Source: an uncultured Oscillibacter sp.
GTDB taxonomy: Bacteria; Bacillota; Clostridia; Oscillospirales; Oscillospiraceae
DNA length: 45,639 nucleotides
Direction: 5' to 3'
Assembly: GCA_902476875.1 (NCBI GenBank)
Contig: CABSFC010000009.1
Location: forward strand, 1-45,639
Positions 32,786 through 40,460 of the stretch are shown here, piece by piece. The notes under the pieces were generated by a model. The model was not told where the DNA came from, did not search any database, and saw only the letters and a program-made list of their open reading frames with translations. The first letter of the stretch is position 1; each line of letters begins with the position of its first letter. The translations under genes and the position numbers were made by a program.

Positions 32786-34233
32786 AAAGCTGTGAGATCG
32801 ACGGCCAGCTGATGCTGTTTGTCCTGGAACCCTCCGGCAAAACGACCGTGAAGCCGCCGAAGCAAAAAGCATCCACATCCGCGCTGGTCTCCATCCCGTA
32901 TTTCCACCTGGATCTATCCAAAGACCATGTGGACATATTTGGCTGCCATTATTGGGAGCTTCGGTCTCCATGGCGGGAAGACGGCCCACCCCTCAACACC
33001 GGGGTGGCTCCACGAAATCCGGTCAGATGTTCCCTATCTGAGATCCTGGAACCTGCCCCGCACCGAAAGTATTATCTAAGCAAAGACGCCTGCCTGGGAA
33101 TCCTGCGGCGGGCACGGGAACGCGGCAAAGAGCTTCCGCCGCAGCTCAGGGAGGCATTGATGGCACAGGCCGGTTTGAAAACGTGGACTTCCCATCAGCT
33201 TGCCGATCCCGTCGCTTTCGCCGCCAATCAGCGGGATGAGGTGCGGGATCTGCATGATGTGGCAGGAGCGTTGGGCGCCCAGCCGGGGATGAAACAGCAG
33301 ACCTTTATTGCGGAAAACTGTCTCAATCCCTGGGATACCCAGCAGGCCCGTGTATTTACTACAGAGGGAAAAGCCCCCACCCTCGCTGGCGCGGATGGGG
33401 GCGGCGGGCGGAATCCCGCCGGGCTGCTGTTTGCCGCCGGTTTCTGCGCGGGGGCCAGCCCTGCCGCCGGAAATATCGGTTATCAGGAGGAAATATCGCC
33501 AACGCTGCGCGGCTCCCCCAGTGGGAACATGATGCCCTCTGTCCTCTGTCTCAACGACCAGGGCGGCAGCGTTATGGACTGCACCGAGAATATCACAGGC
33601 ACCCTGCGGGCGCAGGAGCATGGGCATCAACCGCTGGTGTTTGAAAACCATGGCATTGACGCCCGCTATACCGGCCCACACCCAGTATCTCCCACACTGT
33701 CCGCCCGCGCCGGGACTGGCGGAAATAATCTCCCATTGGCGCTTCAGGCGGATGAGGTATTCTGCATCACCGGCAACGCCATAGACCGCAAGCCTCAGAA
33801 TGGCGGCAACGGCATCGGATATCAGACGGACATCGCTTATACACTGACCGCCACGGATCATCACGCGGTATTCAGCCGCCAGCGGGTGGATGTGTTCAAG
33901 GACAATGAAGTAGTGTCCACCGAAAGTGCCAGGCAGTACAAGGACGCCACCGATCTTGTCTACCAGGAAACGGTGGGCACCCTCACCAGCAGCGACCGCA
34001 AAGGCCCCAACAGCCAGTATGTGGGACAGGATAAGCTGATCGTGGACGGCCCGCTGCTCATCCGCCGCCTGACGCCGCTGGAGTGTGAACGGCTCCAGGG
34101 TTTTCCGGACGGCTGGACAGACCTGCCGGGAGCGTCGGACTCCGCCCGGTACAAGGCCCTGGGCAACAGCGTGGCTATTCCCTGTGTGGAGTTCATCATG
34201 CGTGGGATCGCCATGGCCATAGCATGCACATAA
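32782..34233 (+). CDS. C5-cytosine methyltransferase, second half (repeat region plus motifs IX-X)
   Basis: 483 residues. The end carries motif IX (RRLTPLECERLQGFPDGW) and motif X (YKALGNSVAIPC), which belong to the same enzyme fold as the preceding gene. Before these are several degenerate PTL repeats (APTLAGADGG, SPTLRGSPSG, GTLRAQEHG, SPTLSARAGTGG, YTLTATDHHA, GTLTSSDRK), as known in long phage-type methylases. Near the N-terminus DGQLMLFVLE matches a beta-clamp motif (QLxLF). The first 200 residues are otherwise unrecognised. The ATGA overlap suggests the two chains are made together and assemble. Confidence 0.8.
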   Translation: MKSCEIDGQLMLFVLEPSGKTTVKPPKQKASTSALVSIPYFHLDLSKDHVDIFGCHYWELRSPWREDGPPLNTGVAPRNPVRCSLSEILEPAPHRKYYLSKDACLGILRRARERGKELPPQLREALMAQAGLKTWTSHQLADPVAFAANQRDEVRDLHDVAGALGAQPGMKQQTFIAENCLNPWDTQQARVFTTEGKAPTLAGADGGGGRNPAGLLFAAGFCAGASPAAGNIGYQEEISPTLRGSPSGNMMPSVLCLNDQGGSVMDCTENITGTLRAQEHGHQPLVFENHGIDARYTGPHPVSPTLSARAGTGGNNLPLALQADEVFCITGNAIDRKPQNGGNGIGYQTDIAYTLTATDHHAVFSRQRVDVFKDNEVVSTESARQYKDATDLVYQETVGTLTSSDRKGPNSQYVGQDKLIVDGPLLIRRLTPLECERLQGFPDGWTDLPGASDSARYKALGNSVAIPCVEFIMRGIAMAIACT

Positions 34234-34284
34234 ACCTGGTACTTGTGCTTCGTTTCCAAATGATTCTTCGTTGCCTTTAGTGAA

Positions 34285-34313
34285 TAGCTTTCGTCCCCGG
34301 CTTAGGATATACT
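34285..34313 (+). promoter_or_regulatory. ICE promoter P3
   Basis: TAGCTT (34285-34290), 17 bases, TATACT (34308-34313), preceded by GTGAA. The 28-base block from 34264 (TTCTTCGTTG through GAATAGCTTT) matches the P4 region at 24 of 28 positions. The triple-RHH gene starts 33 bases downstream. Confidence 0.65.
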
Positions 34314-34346
34314 TGCCCTACAAAAACAGAAAGGAAGGTTGCTGCA

Positions 34347-34835
34347 ATGGGCAAAATGACATTCAACCTGTGTGAAGAACTTCATCAAAGGATACGGGAC
34401 GACGTGGCTGCGGACGAAACCCTGACCACCGGCAGCCTCATGGAGCGGATCATCCGGGGACATTACGAGAACCCCAACGCCGGGAGGGCATCGTCGAGGA
34501 CACTGGCCTTCCAGGCGCCGGAGGAATTGTTCCAGCGGGTCAAGCGTTATCTTGCCGCCCATGGAACCCTGACACAGAAGAAGTTCGTTGTGGAGCTGAT
34601 CGACCAGGCCGTCACCCGGTGGGAGCGGGGCGAGACCATCCGTGTGGCGCCGGCAGCCAAGTCCGATGGCCCCACCCGGACGCTGGCCTTTGAAGTATCC
34701 GAGGAACTGTTCCAGCGTGTCGGTCAATGCATCGCCGCCCACAAGCTGACGAAAAAGGCGTTTGTCCTGGGACTGATCCAGCATACCGTCGACCAGTGGG
34801 AGGCCAGTGAAGCGGAGGCCCCTGTGCCGGCATAA
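34347..34835 (+). CDS. triple ribbon-helix-helix-like protein
   Basis: 162 residues made of three similar units of about 45: MTFNLCEELHQRIRDDVAA, TLAFQAPEELFQRVKRYLAA and TLAFEVSEELFQRVGQCIAA, each followed by a second helix (GSLMERIIRGHYE, KKFVVELIDQAVTRWE, KAFVLGLIQHTVDQWE). Strand-helix-helix units of this kind are RHH DNA-binding folds, which normally dimerise; three units in one chain is unusual. It may regulate transfer genes or bind the ICE DNA. Own promoter P3 and SD AAAGGAAGG. No GMTM tail. Confidence 0.65.
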   Translation: MGKMTFNLCEELHQRIRDDVAADETLTTGSLMERIIRGHYENPNAGRASSRTLAFQAPEELFQRVKRYLAAHGTLTQKKFVVELIDQAVTRWERGETIRVAPAAKSDGPTRTLAFEVSEELFQRVGQCIAAHKLTKKAFVLGLIQHTVDQWEASEAEAPVPA

Positions 34836-34851
34836 TAAGATCACAAAGCAT

Positions 34852-34889
34852 TGGCCCCTGGGGACTCCCCATGGGCCATTTTCCTTTTT
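34852..34889 (+). terminator. terminator-like hairpin before PrgI gene
   Basis: TGGCCC...GGGCCA (34852-34857/34873-34878) with an inner stem GGGG-ACT-CCCC, followed by TTTTCCTTTTT. The GGAGG of the next gene comes right after the T run. Confidence 0.7.
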
Positions 34890-34900
34890 GGAGGCGATTT

Positions 34901-35167
34901 ATGTATATCTACCCCGAAAACCTGAAGGCCAAGGCTATGCTGTGGCTGTGGACGCTGCGGGATGTGGCCATCATCGGCATTGGGCTCATCCTCTCTGTCC
35001 TGGCGCTGGCCTATGGCGGGTTTCTGCCGCCGCTGGTAGCCACGGTCCTCTTCGCGTTCCTGAGCATCCGTGTGGAGGATGCCAGCATTCTGGACTTCCT
35101 GCGTTACGCCGTCTGCTTCCTGTTTTTGAAGCAGCAGTATTATGAATGGAGGATGACGATTGAATAG
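34901..35167 (+). CDS. PrgI family protein (VirB3-like)
   Basis: 88 residues from ATG 34901 with GGAGG ahead. Two adjacent membrane helices (DVAIIGIGLILSVLALAY and PPLVATVLFAFLSI) with a short N-terminal polar part, then FLRYAVCFLFLKQQYYEWR, match the PrgI/VirB3 group of conjugation proteins. VirB3 works together with the VirB4 ATPase at the inner membrane. Its end overlaps the next gene, and the two VirB4 pieces follow, which supports the call. Confidence 0.8.
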   Translation: MYIYPENLKAKAMLWLWTLRDVAIIGIGLILSVLALAYGGFLPPLVATVLFAFLSIRVEDASILDFLRYAVCFLFLKQQYYEWRMTIE

Positions 35168-35747
35168 AAAGCAGAAACAAGGGCTGCGGCAGCGGCAGAC
35201 CGCCCGGCAGCTCATGGGGATCGACCAGCTCACCGATCACGGCCTCAAGACCGCCGACGGAGAGCTGGTCTTTTTTCTTATCAAGCCGGACAACCTGTCC
35301 GTCCTCTCCTCCGAAGGGATTCGCGGACGGGTGCTGGCCCTGACCAATCTCCTGTGCGGCACCCCGGAAGTCCGTCTGCTGGCGCTGGACTCCCGCGAGT
35401 CCTTCCAGCAAAACAAGGACTGGTACCGTCAGCGGCTGGAGCAGGAAGAGCTTCCCGCCCTGCGGGAATTGCTGCGCCAGGATGCCGCCCATCTGGACGA
35501 GATCCAGACCACCACGGCGTCGGCGCGGGAGTTCGCCCTGGTCTACCGCGTGGAGCAGCGGGACGGAGAACCGCCCCAGAGCCGCCTCCGCCAAATGGAG
35601 AAAAGCATCCGGGAGGCGGGCTTCCATGTCCGTCTGGCCGGGGAACAGGACATCAAGCGCCTGCTGGCCGTCTACTACCAACAGGATGTGACCACTGAGC
35701 ATTTTGACAGCGTGGACGGCGAGAGGTGGGTGACAGCGGATGCCTAA
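35160..35747 (+). CDS. VirB4 N-terminal-like protein
   Basis: 195 residues, TTG start with GGAGG ahead, overlapping PrgI. The segments LVFFLIKPDNLSVLSSEGIR, LLALDSRESFQQNKDWYRQR and FHVRLAGEQDIKRLLAVYYQ correspond to the N-terminal, non-ATPase domain of VirB4/TraC-type proteins. The ATPase itself is the next gene, overlapping by eight bases. So VirB4 is made in two chains here, or this is a fixed two-gene arrangement in this ICE group. I recall similar stand-alone proteins in other Firmicutes ICEs. Confidence 0.65.
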   Translation: MNRKQKQGLRQRQTARQLMGIDQLTDHGLKTADGELVFFLIKPDNLSVLSSEGIRGRVLALTNLLCGTPEVRLLALDSRESFQQNKDWYRQRLEQEELPALRELLRQDAAHLDEIQTTTASAREFALVYRVEQRDGEPPQSRLRQMEKSIREAGFHVRLAGEQDIKRLLAVYYQQDVTTEHFDSVDGERWVTADA

Positions 35748-37584
35748 GAAAACACGGAAAAAGAAGAAAGTGAAAAGCCCCGCGAAGGCGGCCACTGCCC
35801 TTCGCCCCAAGGACTTCCTCGACCTGATCGCCCCCACCGCCGTCAAATTCAACACGGATAGCTATATCTGCGGCGGAACCTGCCGCTGCGTCATGGCCCT
35901 GCGGGGTTATCCTACCAGCACGGAGGCGCTGGCCCTGCTGCGGCACCTGGGAGAAAAGAGCGGTGTGGCACTGAGCATCTACGCCCGTCAGGTCACGGCG
36001 GCGGAGGAGGATGACATCCTCCACAACGCCCAGAACAAGAACCGGATGGATCGGAGCAACACCAACAACATGAAGCAGAGCGTGACCGCCGAGGCCAACC
36101 TCCAGGATGTGGAGGCGCTGATCACCACCATGCAGAGGAACAAGGAACCGCTGATCCACTGCGCCGTGTTCATGGAGCTGTCCGCCAGAGATCCCGAAAG
36201 TCTGCGCGCCCTGCGGGACGAGGTCACCTCGGAGCTGGTGCGGAGCAAGCTCAGTTCCGACCGCATTTTCCTGCGCCAGCGGGAGGGTTTTCTCGCCTCC
36301 AACCCGGCGGGCCGCAATGTGTTCGGCTCCCAGTTTGAACGGGTGCTGCCCGCCAGCTCCGTGGCCAACCTGCATCCCTTCAACTACTCCGGCAAGACCG
36401 ATCCCAATGGGTTCTACATTGGTCGGGATCGCTACGGTTCCAATATCATCGTGGATCTGGACCGCCGCGCGGATGATAAGACCACCGCCAACGTCCTGAT
36501 CCTGGGCAACAGCGGCCAGGGCAAGAGCTACCTGCTCAAACTCCTGCTGTGCAACATCCTGGAGTCCGGCAAGTCCGCCACCTGCCTCGATCCGGAGCAT
36601 GAGCTCATCGACCTCTGCTCCAAACTGGACGGCTGCTTTATCGATCTCATGAGCGGCCAGTACCGCATCAACCCGCTGGAACCGAAGATCTGGGATGTCG
36701 GCGGCGAGGACGATCCAGACGCGCCGGAGGCGTTCCGGCAGAAGACCAGGCTCAGCCAGCACATCTCCTTCCTCAAGGACTTCTTCCGCAGCTATAAGGA
36801 CTTCTCTGACCGCCACATCGACACCATTGAGCTGATGCTGGAGCGTCTGTACGCCAAGTGGGGCATGGACGACGATACGGACTTCCAGTCCCTGTCTCCA
36901 ACGGACTATCCCATCCTCTCCGACCTCTATGACGTCATTGAGGAGGCATACCGGAACTATGAAAGCGAGGAGTATCCGCTGTACCCCAGAGAACTGCTGC
37001 AGGAAGTCCTGCTGGGCCTCCACTCCATGTGCCGGGGCGCTGAGAGCAAGTTCTTCAACGGCCATACCAACATCACCTCCAACCGCTTTCTCGTCTTCGG
37101 CGTCAAGGGGCTGCTCCAGGCCAGCCGCAATGTGAAAAACGCCATGCTGTTCAATGTGCTGTCCTATCTCAGCGACAAGCTGTTGACAGAGGGTAACAGC
37201 GCGGCCACGCTGGACGAGCTGTATATCTGGCTGAGCAATATGACTGCCATTGAATACATCCGCAATTCCCTCAAGCGGGTGCGGAAGAAAGAGTCCTCCA
37301 TGATCCTGGCAAGCCAGAACCTGGAGGACTTTGACGTGGACGGCATCCGGGAGCTGACCCGGCCCCTCTTCGCTATCCCCACCCACCAGTTCCTGTTCAA
37401 CGCAGGCAGCGTGGATAAGAGGTTCTACATGGACAATCTCCAGCTGGAGCCTTCGGAATTTGAGCTGATCCGCTACCCCCAGCGGGGCATCTGCCTCTAC
37501 AAGTGCGGCAATGAGCGGTATCTGCTGGAAGTCCACGCGCCGCCCTACAAGGAGAAGCTGTTCGGAAAGGCGGGCGGCAGATGA
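35740..37584 (+). CDS. VirB4-like conjugation ATPase
   Basis: 614 residues. The Walker A box LILGNSGQGKS lies near residue 255, a Walker B region (AATLDELYIWL) near residue 487, followed by ESSMILASQNLEDF, all as in VirB4/TraE ATPases. The basic start MPKKTRKKKKVK is notable. VirB4 drives assembly and transfer by the type IV secretion channel at the inner membrane. The match is to the CD1110-type VirB4 of clostridial ICEs. Coupled to the preceding VirB4-like piece (overlap of eight bases). Confidence 0.9.
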   Translation: MPKKTRKKKKVKSPAKAATALRPKDFLDLIAPTAVKFNTDSYICGGTCRCVMALRGYPTSTEALALLRHLGEKSGVALSIYARQVTAAEEDDILHNAQNKNRMDRSNTNNMKQSVTAEANLQDVEALITTMQRNKEPLIHCAVFMELSARDPESLRALRDEVTSELVRSKLSSDRIFLRQREGFLASNPAGRNVFGSQFERVLPASSVANLHPFNYSGKTDPNGFYIGRDRYGSNIIVDLDRRADDKTTANVLILGNSGQGKSYLLKLLLCNILESGKSATCLDPEHELIDLCSKLDGCFIDLMSGQYRINPLEPKIWDVGGEDDPDAPEAFRQKTRLSQHISFLKDFFRSYKDFSDRHIDTIELMLERLYAKWGMDDDTDFQSLSPTDYPILSDLYDVIEEAYRNYESEEYPLYPRELLQEVLLGLHSMCRGAESKFFNGHTNITSNRFLVFGVKGLLQASRNVKNAMLFNVLSYLSDKLLTEGNSAATLDELYIWLSNMTAIEYIRNSLKRVRKKESSMILASQNLEDFDVDGIRELTRPLFAIPTHQFLFNAGSVDKRFYMDNLQLEPSEFELIRYPQRGICLYKCGNERYLLEVHAPPYKEKLFGKAGGR

Positions 37585-37680
37585 ATGCAGCGGCCTATGG
37601 AGGCGGACAACAATCAGGTAGCCATGTGCCGGATGTTTTCTGAAAACGATCTGCCCTGCGGCTGCTATGACGGAGAATAA
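37585..37680 (+). CDS. possible small cysteine-containing peptide
   Basis: 31 codons (ATG 37585 to TAA 37680) one base behind the VirB4 stop, with a second ATG at 37597. The end MCRMFSENDLPCGCYDGE holds three Cys. There is no good SD, and it could be mere spacer; I report it because the gap has no terminator and the frame is clean. Confidence 0.25.
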   Translation: MQRPMEADNNQVAMCRMFSENDLPCGCYDGE

Positions 37681-37697
37681 TCAGGCAGAAAAGGAGT

Positions 37698-39101
37698 ATG
37701 GAACGAATGAAAATCATCGAACTGGAAAACTGGGCGCCATCCCAGGAAAGGCCCCGGCAATTAGAATATGTGGGGCAGCCTGTCGCTCAAGAGGTCTTTG
37801 AAGAATTGAAGCACCGTCTGGATTCCATGGGTTATCTTCCGGAGGAGTATTTTCTCATGGACAGAGAGTGGGAAAATGGCCGGGAGATCCCGAAGGGTGC
37901 GGATGTTTTCTGCACCACCGACTACGGTGAAAGCGAAGGGATCTATTTAGATGTGTACCTGAAATGGTATGAAAACGGGACTCCCATCACCAAAACCTTT
38001 ATTACCGGCAAGACGCTGGGCGAGAGCGGCGCCGATCTGGACCGGATGTTTTTGATCTCCTCCGCCATCACCAAAGCGTTCCATGGAGATCATGGGACTT
38101 ATGCCCGGTATATGAAGTTGGGAGAACAGCCGGAGCCGGAAGACATGGTCATCCACCTGAATCCCACGGAACAGCGCGCCATCATCCAGGCGCTGGTGGA
38201 GCAGCGGGAGCGGCAGGAAACCGCCATGAGCCAGACGGAGCAGATCCTGCGGCGCATGACCGGGAGCATCACCGCCTATATGAGTGAAACGGGCCGGCGC
38301 CCCCTGCACCTCAGCGACTATGACAAGACGGTTCTTGCGATCCGGGACGGGGAATTTGAGGCGTTCAGTACGCTCTATCCCAAAGTGCTGGATCGGACGG
38401 ACGATCTGCTGATCGAAGTGTCGGGGCGTCCCGGAAGGGTAGGTGGAAACATGGTGCTGATGCTCCTATCTGCTGTGGAGCGGTTCTCACCGGAGACGTA
38501 TCTCACCGCCTGCAAACGGGCGGTGGAAACGGGGGACAGTCAGCGGGTACAGGTTCTGGTGGAGCAGGCGAAAAGCCATCTGCCGGTTCCCTGCCCCTCT
38601 CTCCCCGGTGAGGTCATCCTGCACGCCTATGGGCATGACCACCAGAATATTGCCAAAGACCTTATCCGGCAATGCACGCCGGAGCAGATCGCCGCCGCAC
38701 CTCAAGAACTGCTCACTTTACCGGCCAGAAACCTGGACTTCCAAACAATGGTCGACCTGGTGGACAAGGGCGTACAGCCGGGGGACTATGCGGCGGACGT
38801 CCTGCATTGTCTTACCTACAGCCATCAGGAGTGGATGGTGGAAGATCTGCTGGAACACGGGATGCCGGTGGCGCTGGATAACTATGCCGCCCTTTATGTC
38901 TGTATCAAAAACAAGGCGCCTGAAATCGCCAAGCAGCTGTTAGACCGGGGGATCGATCTTGGCAAGTACTGGGTCTGGGCGGAAAAGCAGCCCAAGAACG
39001 AGGGATACGCTGAGACGATGGAGGAATTGTCCGAATACTGGTCTGAACTGAAAAGCAGTCCCCAGCAGGGCGGCCCGGCCATGGGCTGTATGAGCCTGTG
39101 A
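37698..39101 (+). CDS. ICE hypothetical protein with ankyrin-like C-terminal helices
   Basis: 467 residues, SD AAAGGAG and ATG 37698. The N-terminal third (LDVYLKWYENGTPITKTFIT, GKTLGESGADLDRMFLISSA) is a domain I know from ICE polyvalent-type proteins. The C-terminal 220 residues are helical repeats (EFEAFSTLYPKVLD, TYLTACKRAVETGDSQRVQV, VDLVDKGVQPGDYAADVLHC, MVEDLLEHGMPVALDNYAAL, IAKQLLDRGIDLGKYW) that look like ankyrin units. Function unknown; protein-protein contacts are likely. It ends GGPAMGCMSL, a tail variant, and overlaps the M23 gene start. Confidence 0.6.
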   Translation: MERMKIIELENWAPSQERPRQLEYVGQPVAQEVFEELKHRLDSMGYLPEEYFLMDREWENGREIPKGADVFCTTDYGESEGIYLDVYLKWYENGTPITKTFITGKTLGESGADLDRMFLISSAITKAFHGDHGTYARYMKLGEQPEPEDMVIHLNPTEQRAIIQALVEQRERQETAMSQTEQILRRMTGSITAYMSETGRRPLHLSDYDKTVLAIRDGEFEAFSTLYPKVLDRTDDLLIEVSGRPGRVGGNMVLMLLSAVERFSPETYLTACKRAVETGDSQRVQVLVEQAKSHLPVPCPSLPGEVILHAYGHDHQNIAKDLIRQCTPEQIAAAPQELLTLPARNLDFQTMVDLVDKGVQPGDYAADVLHCLTYSHQEWMVEDLLEHGMPVALDNYAALYVCIKNKAPEIAKQLLDRGIDLGKYWVWAEKQPKNEGYAETMEELSEYWSELKSSPQQGGPAMGCMSL

Positions 39102-40159
39102 ACGCCACCGTCACGGCCATCAAAGCGGCCATCGCCGCGCTCTCGGACGATAACGTACGGAAGAAGCTGGGCTGGGTGCTGGCGGCCATCCTCTCCCCGG
39201 TGATCCTGCTCATCGCCTTTTTGTGTTCTCTGGGTTCGGGCGCAGCCAGCCACAATCTCTCCGCCGTGGAGCTGTGCTTTTATGACATGGAGATCCCAGC
39301 GGATATCCCGGATGAGTACCGTGCCTGCATCGAGGAGATGCGCGCCAGCTTTTCCCTGCTGGACAGTGCTATCGCCTCGATCAGCGAACAGACAGAGGAT
39401 GGGAATGGCCTTGACGATATCCGCGTCAAGGCTATTTTTTATACTCTGTACTTCGGCGCGGAGCATCCCGGCCAGAAGGACTGCCAGCAGTTTGCGGACT
39501 GCTTTGTCATCTATGAGGAGCGTACACGAACCGTCACCACAGAGAATGAGGACGGCACCACCGCGGAGACTGAGGAGACCTATACCGTGGCCGTACCCAT
39601 CAAAGATCTGGCGCAGGTGTACCAGAACATCAGCTCCGCCATGGGGGTAGAGATCACCACCGAGCAGCAGGGCAACGCGGACAGCGTCTACAGCCTGATC
39701 CGCTATGGCTACACAGACGGCAGCGGTTTTGCCGGGGCCGATGTTCCCTTTATCGGCGCGGATGGTTTCTGCTCCCCCATCGGTGAGAACTGGCGGAGCG
39801 TGGTCACCTCGGAGTTCGGCTACCGCAGCGATCCTTTCACCGGCAAGCCGAAAGGGCACAGCGGCATGGATCTGGCGGTGCCCACCGGCACGCCCGTCCG
39901 GGCAGCCCTGCCGGGGACGGTGACGGTGTCCGCTTACAATCAGGGCGGATACGGTTACTACATCATGATCGACCACGGGGATGGCCTCTCCACGCTGTAC
40001 GGCCACTGCTCCCAGCTGCTGGCGTCAGTGGGCCGGACGGTGGAGGCCGGCGACGTGATCGCCCTCTCCGGCTCCACCGGGCGCTCCACGGGGCCGCACC
40101 TCCACTTCGAGGTGCGCGTCAATGGCCAGCGGACGAATCCCCGTGGTTATTTGCCGTAA
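39098..40159 (+). CDS. M23-family peptidoglycan hydrolase of the transfer system
   Basis: 353 residues. One membrane helix near the N-terminus (KLGWVLAAILSPVILLIAFL), a middle domain with two Cys (CFYDMEIPADIPDEY, DCQQFADCF), and a C-terminal LytM/M23 zinc peptidase domain with GHSGMDLAVPTGTPV and, near residue 334, GPHLHFEV, giving the H-x3-D and HxH ligands. It probably opens the wall locally for the conjugation channel, like VirB1. The start is GTG overlapping the previous stop (SD weak). Confidence 0.85.
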   Translation: MNATVTAIKAAIAALSDDNVRKKLGWVLAAILSPVILLIAFLCSLGSGAASHNLSAVELCFYDMEIPADIPDEYRACIEEMRASFSLLDSAIASISEQTEDGNGLDDIRVKAIFYTLYFGAEHPGQKDCQQFADCFVIYEERTRTVTTENEDGTTAETEETYTVAVPIKDLAQVYQNISSAMGVEITTEQQGNADSVYSLIRYGYTDGSGFAGADVPFIGADGFCSPIGENWRSVVTSEFGYRSDPFTGKPKGHSGMDLAVPTGTPVRAALPGTVTVSAYNQGGYGYYIMIDHGDGLSTLYGHCSQLLASVGRTVEAGDVIALSGSTGRSTGPHLHFEVRVNGQRTNPRGYLP

Positions 40160-40178
40160 GGCAGGAGAGGAGACAGTC

Positions 40179-40460
40179 ATGGAAAAACGTGAGATCATAG
40201 TGACCTTTGACAATGTGCGGCTGGACGCTCTGGAATTTTATCTGAAGAAGGAAAACACCAGCATCCAGAAGCGGATGGACGAGGCCCTGCGGCAGCTCTA
40301 TGAAAGCACGGTGCCGGAGGCTGTGCGGGAGTATCTGGACAGCAGGGCAGCGCCGCCGGCCAAGTCCAAGCGTCCCTCACGGCCTCCTTCTCCGGGAAAA
40401 ATCCCGGCCAAAGCGGCCGGCCAAGCTGCTGATGCGGCAAAGGAGGAGGTCACTGAATGA
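40179..40460 (+). CDS. DUF6103-type ICE protein
   Basis: 93 residues from ATG 40179 (SD GGAGAGGAGA). The N-terminal half (KREIIVTFDNVRLDALEFYL, MDEALRQLYESTVPEAVREY) is the DUF6103 pattern. The tail is Pro/Ala/Lys rich (APPAKSKRPSRPPSPGK) and probably unstructured and DNA- or RNA-binding. Its N-terminus is similar to that of the next protein (REISLWVDERWYDALSLRLK), so the two may be paralogous at this domain. ATGA overlap couples them. Confidence 0.65.
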   Translation: MEKREIIVTFDNVRLDALEFYLKKENTSIQKRMDEALRQLYESTVPEAVREYLDSRAAPPAKSKRPSRPPSPGKIPAKAAGQAADAAKEEVTE

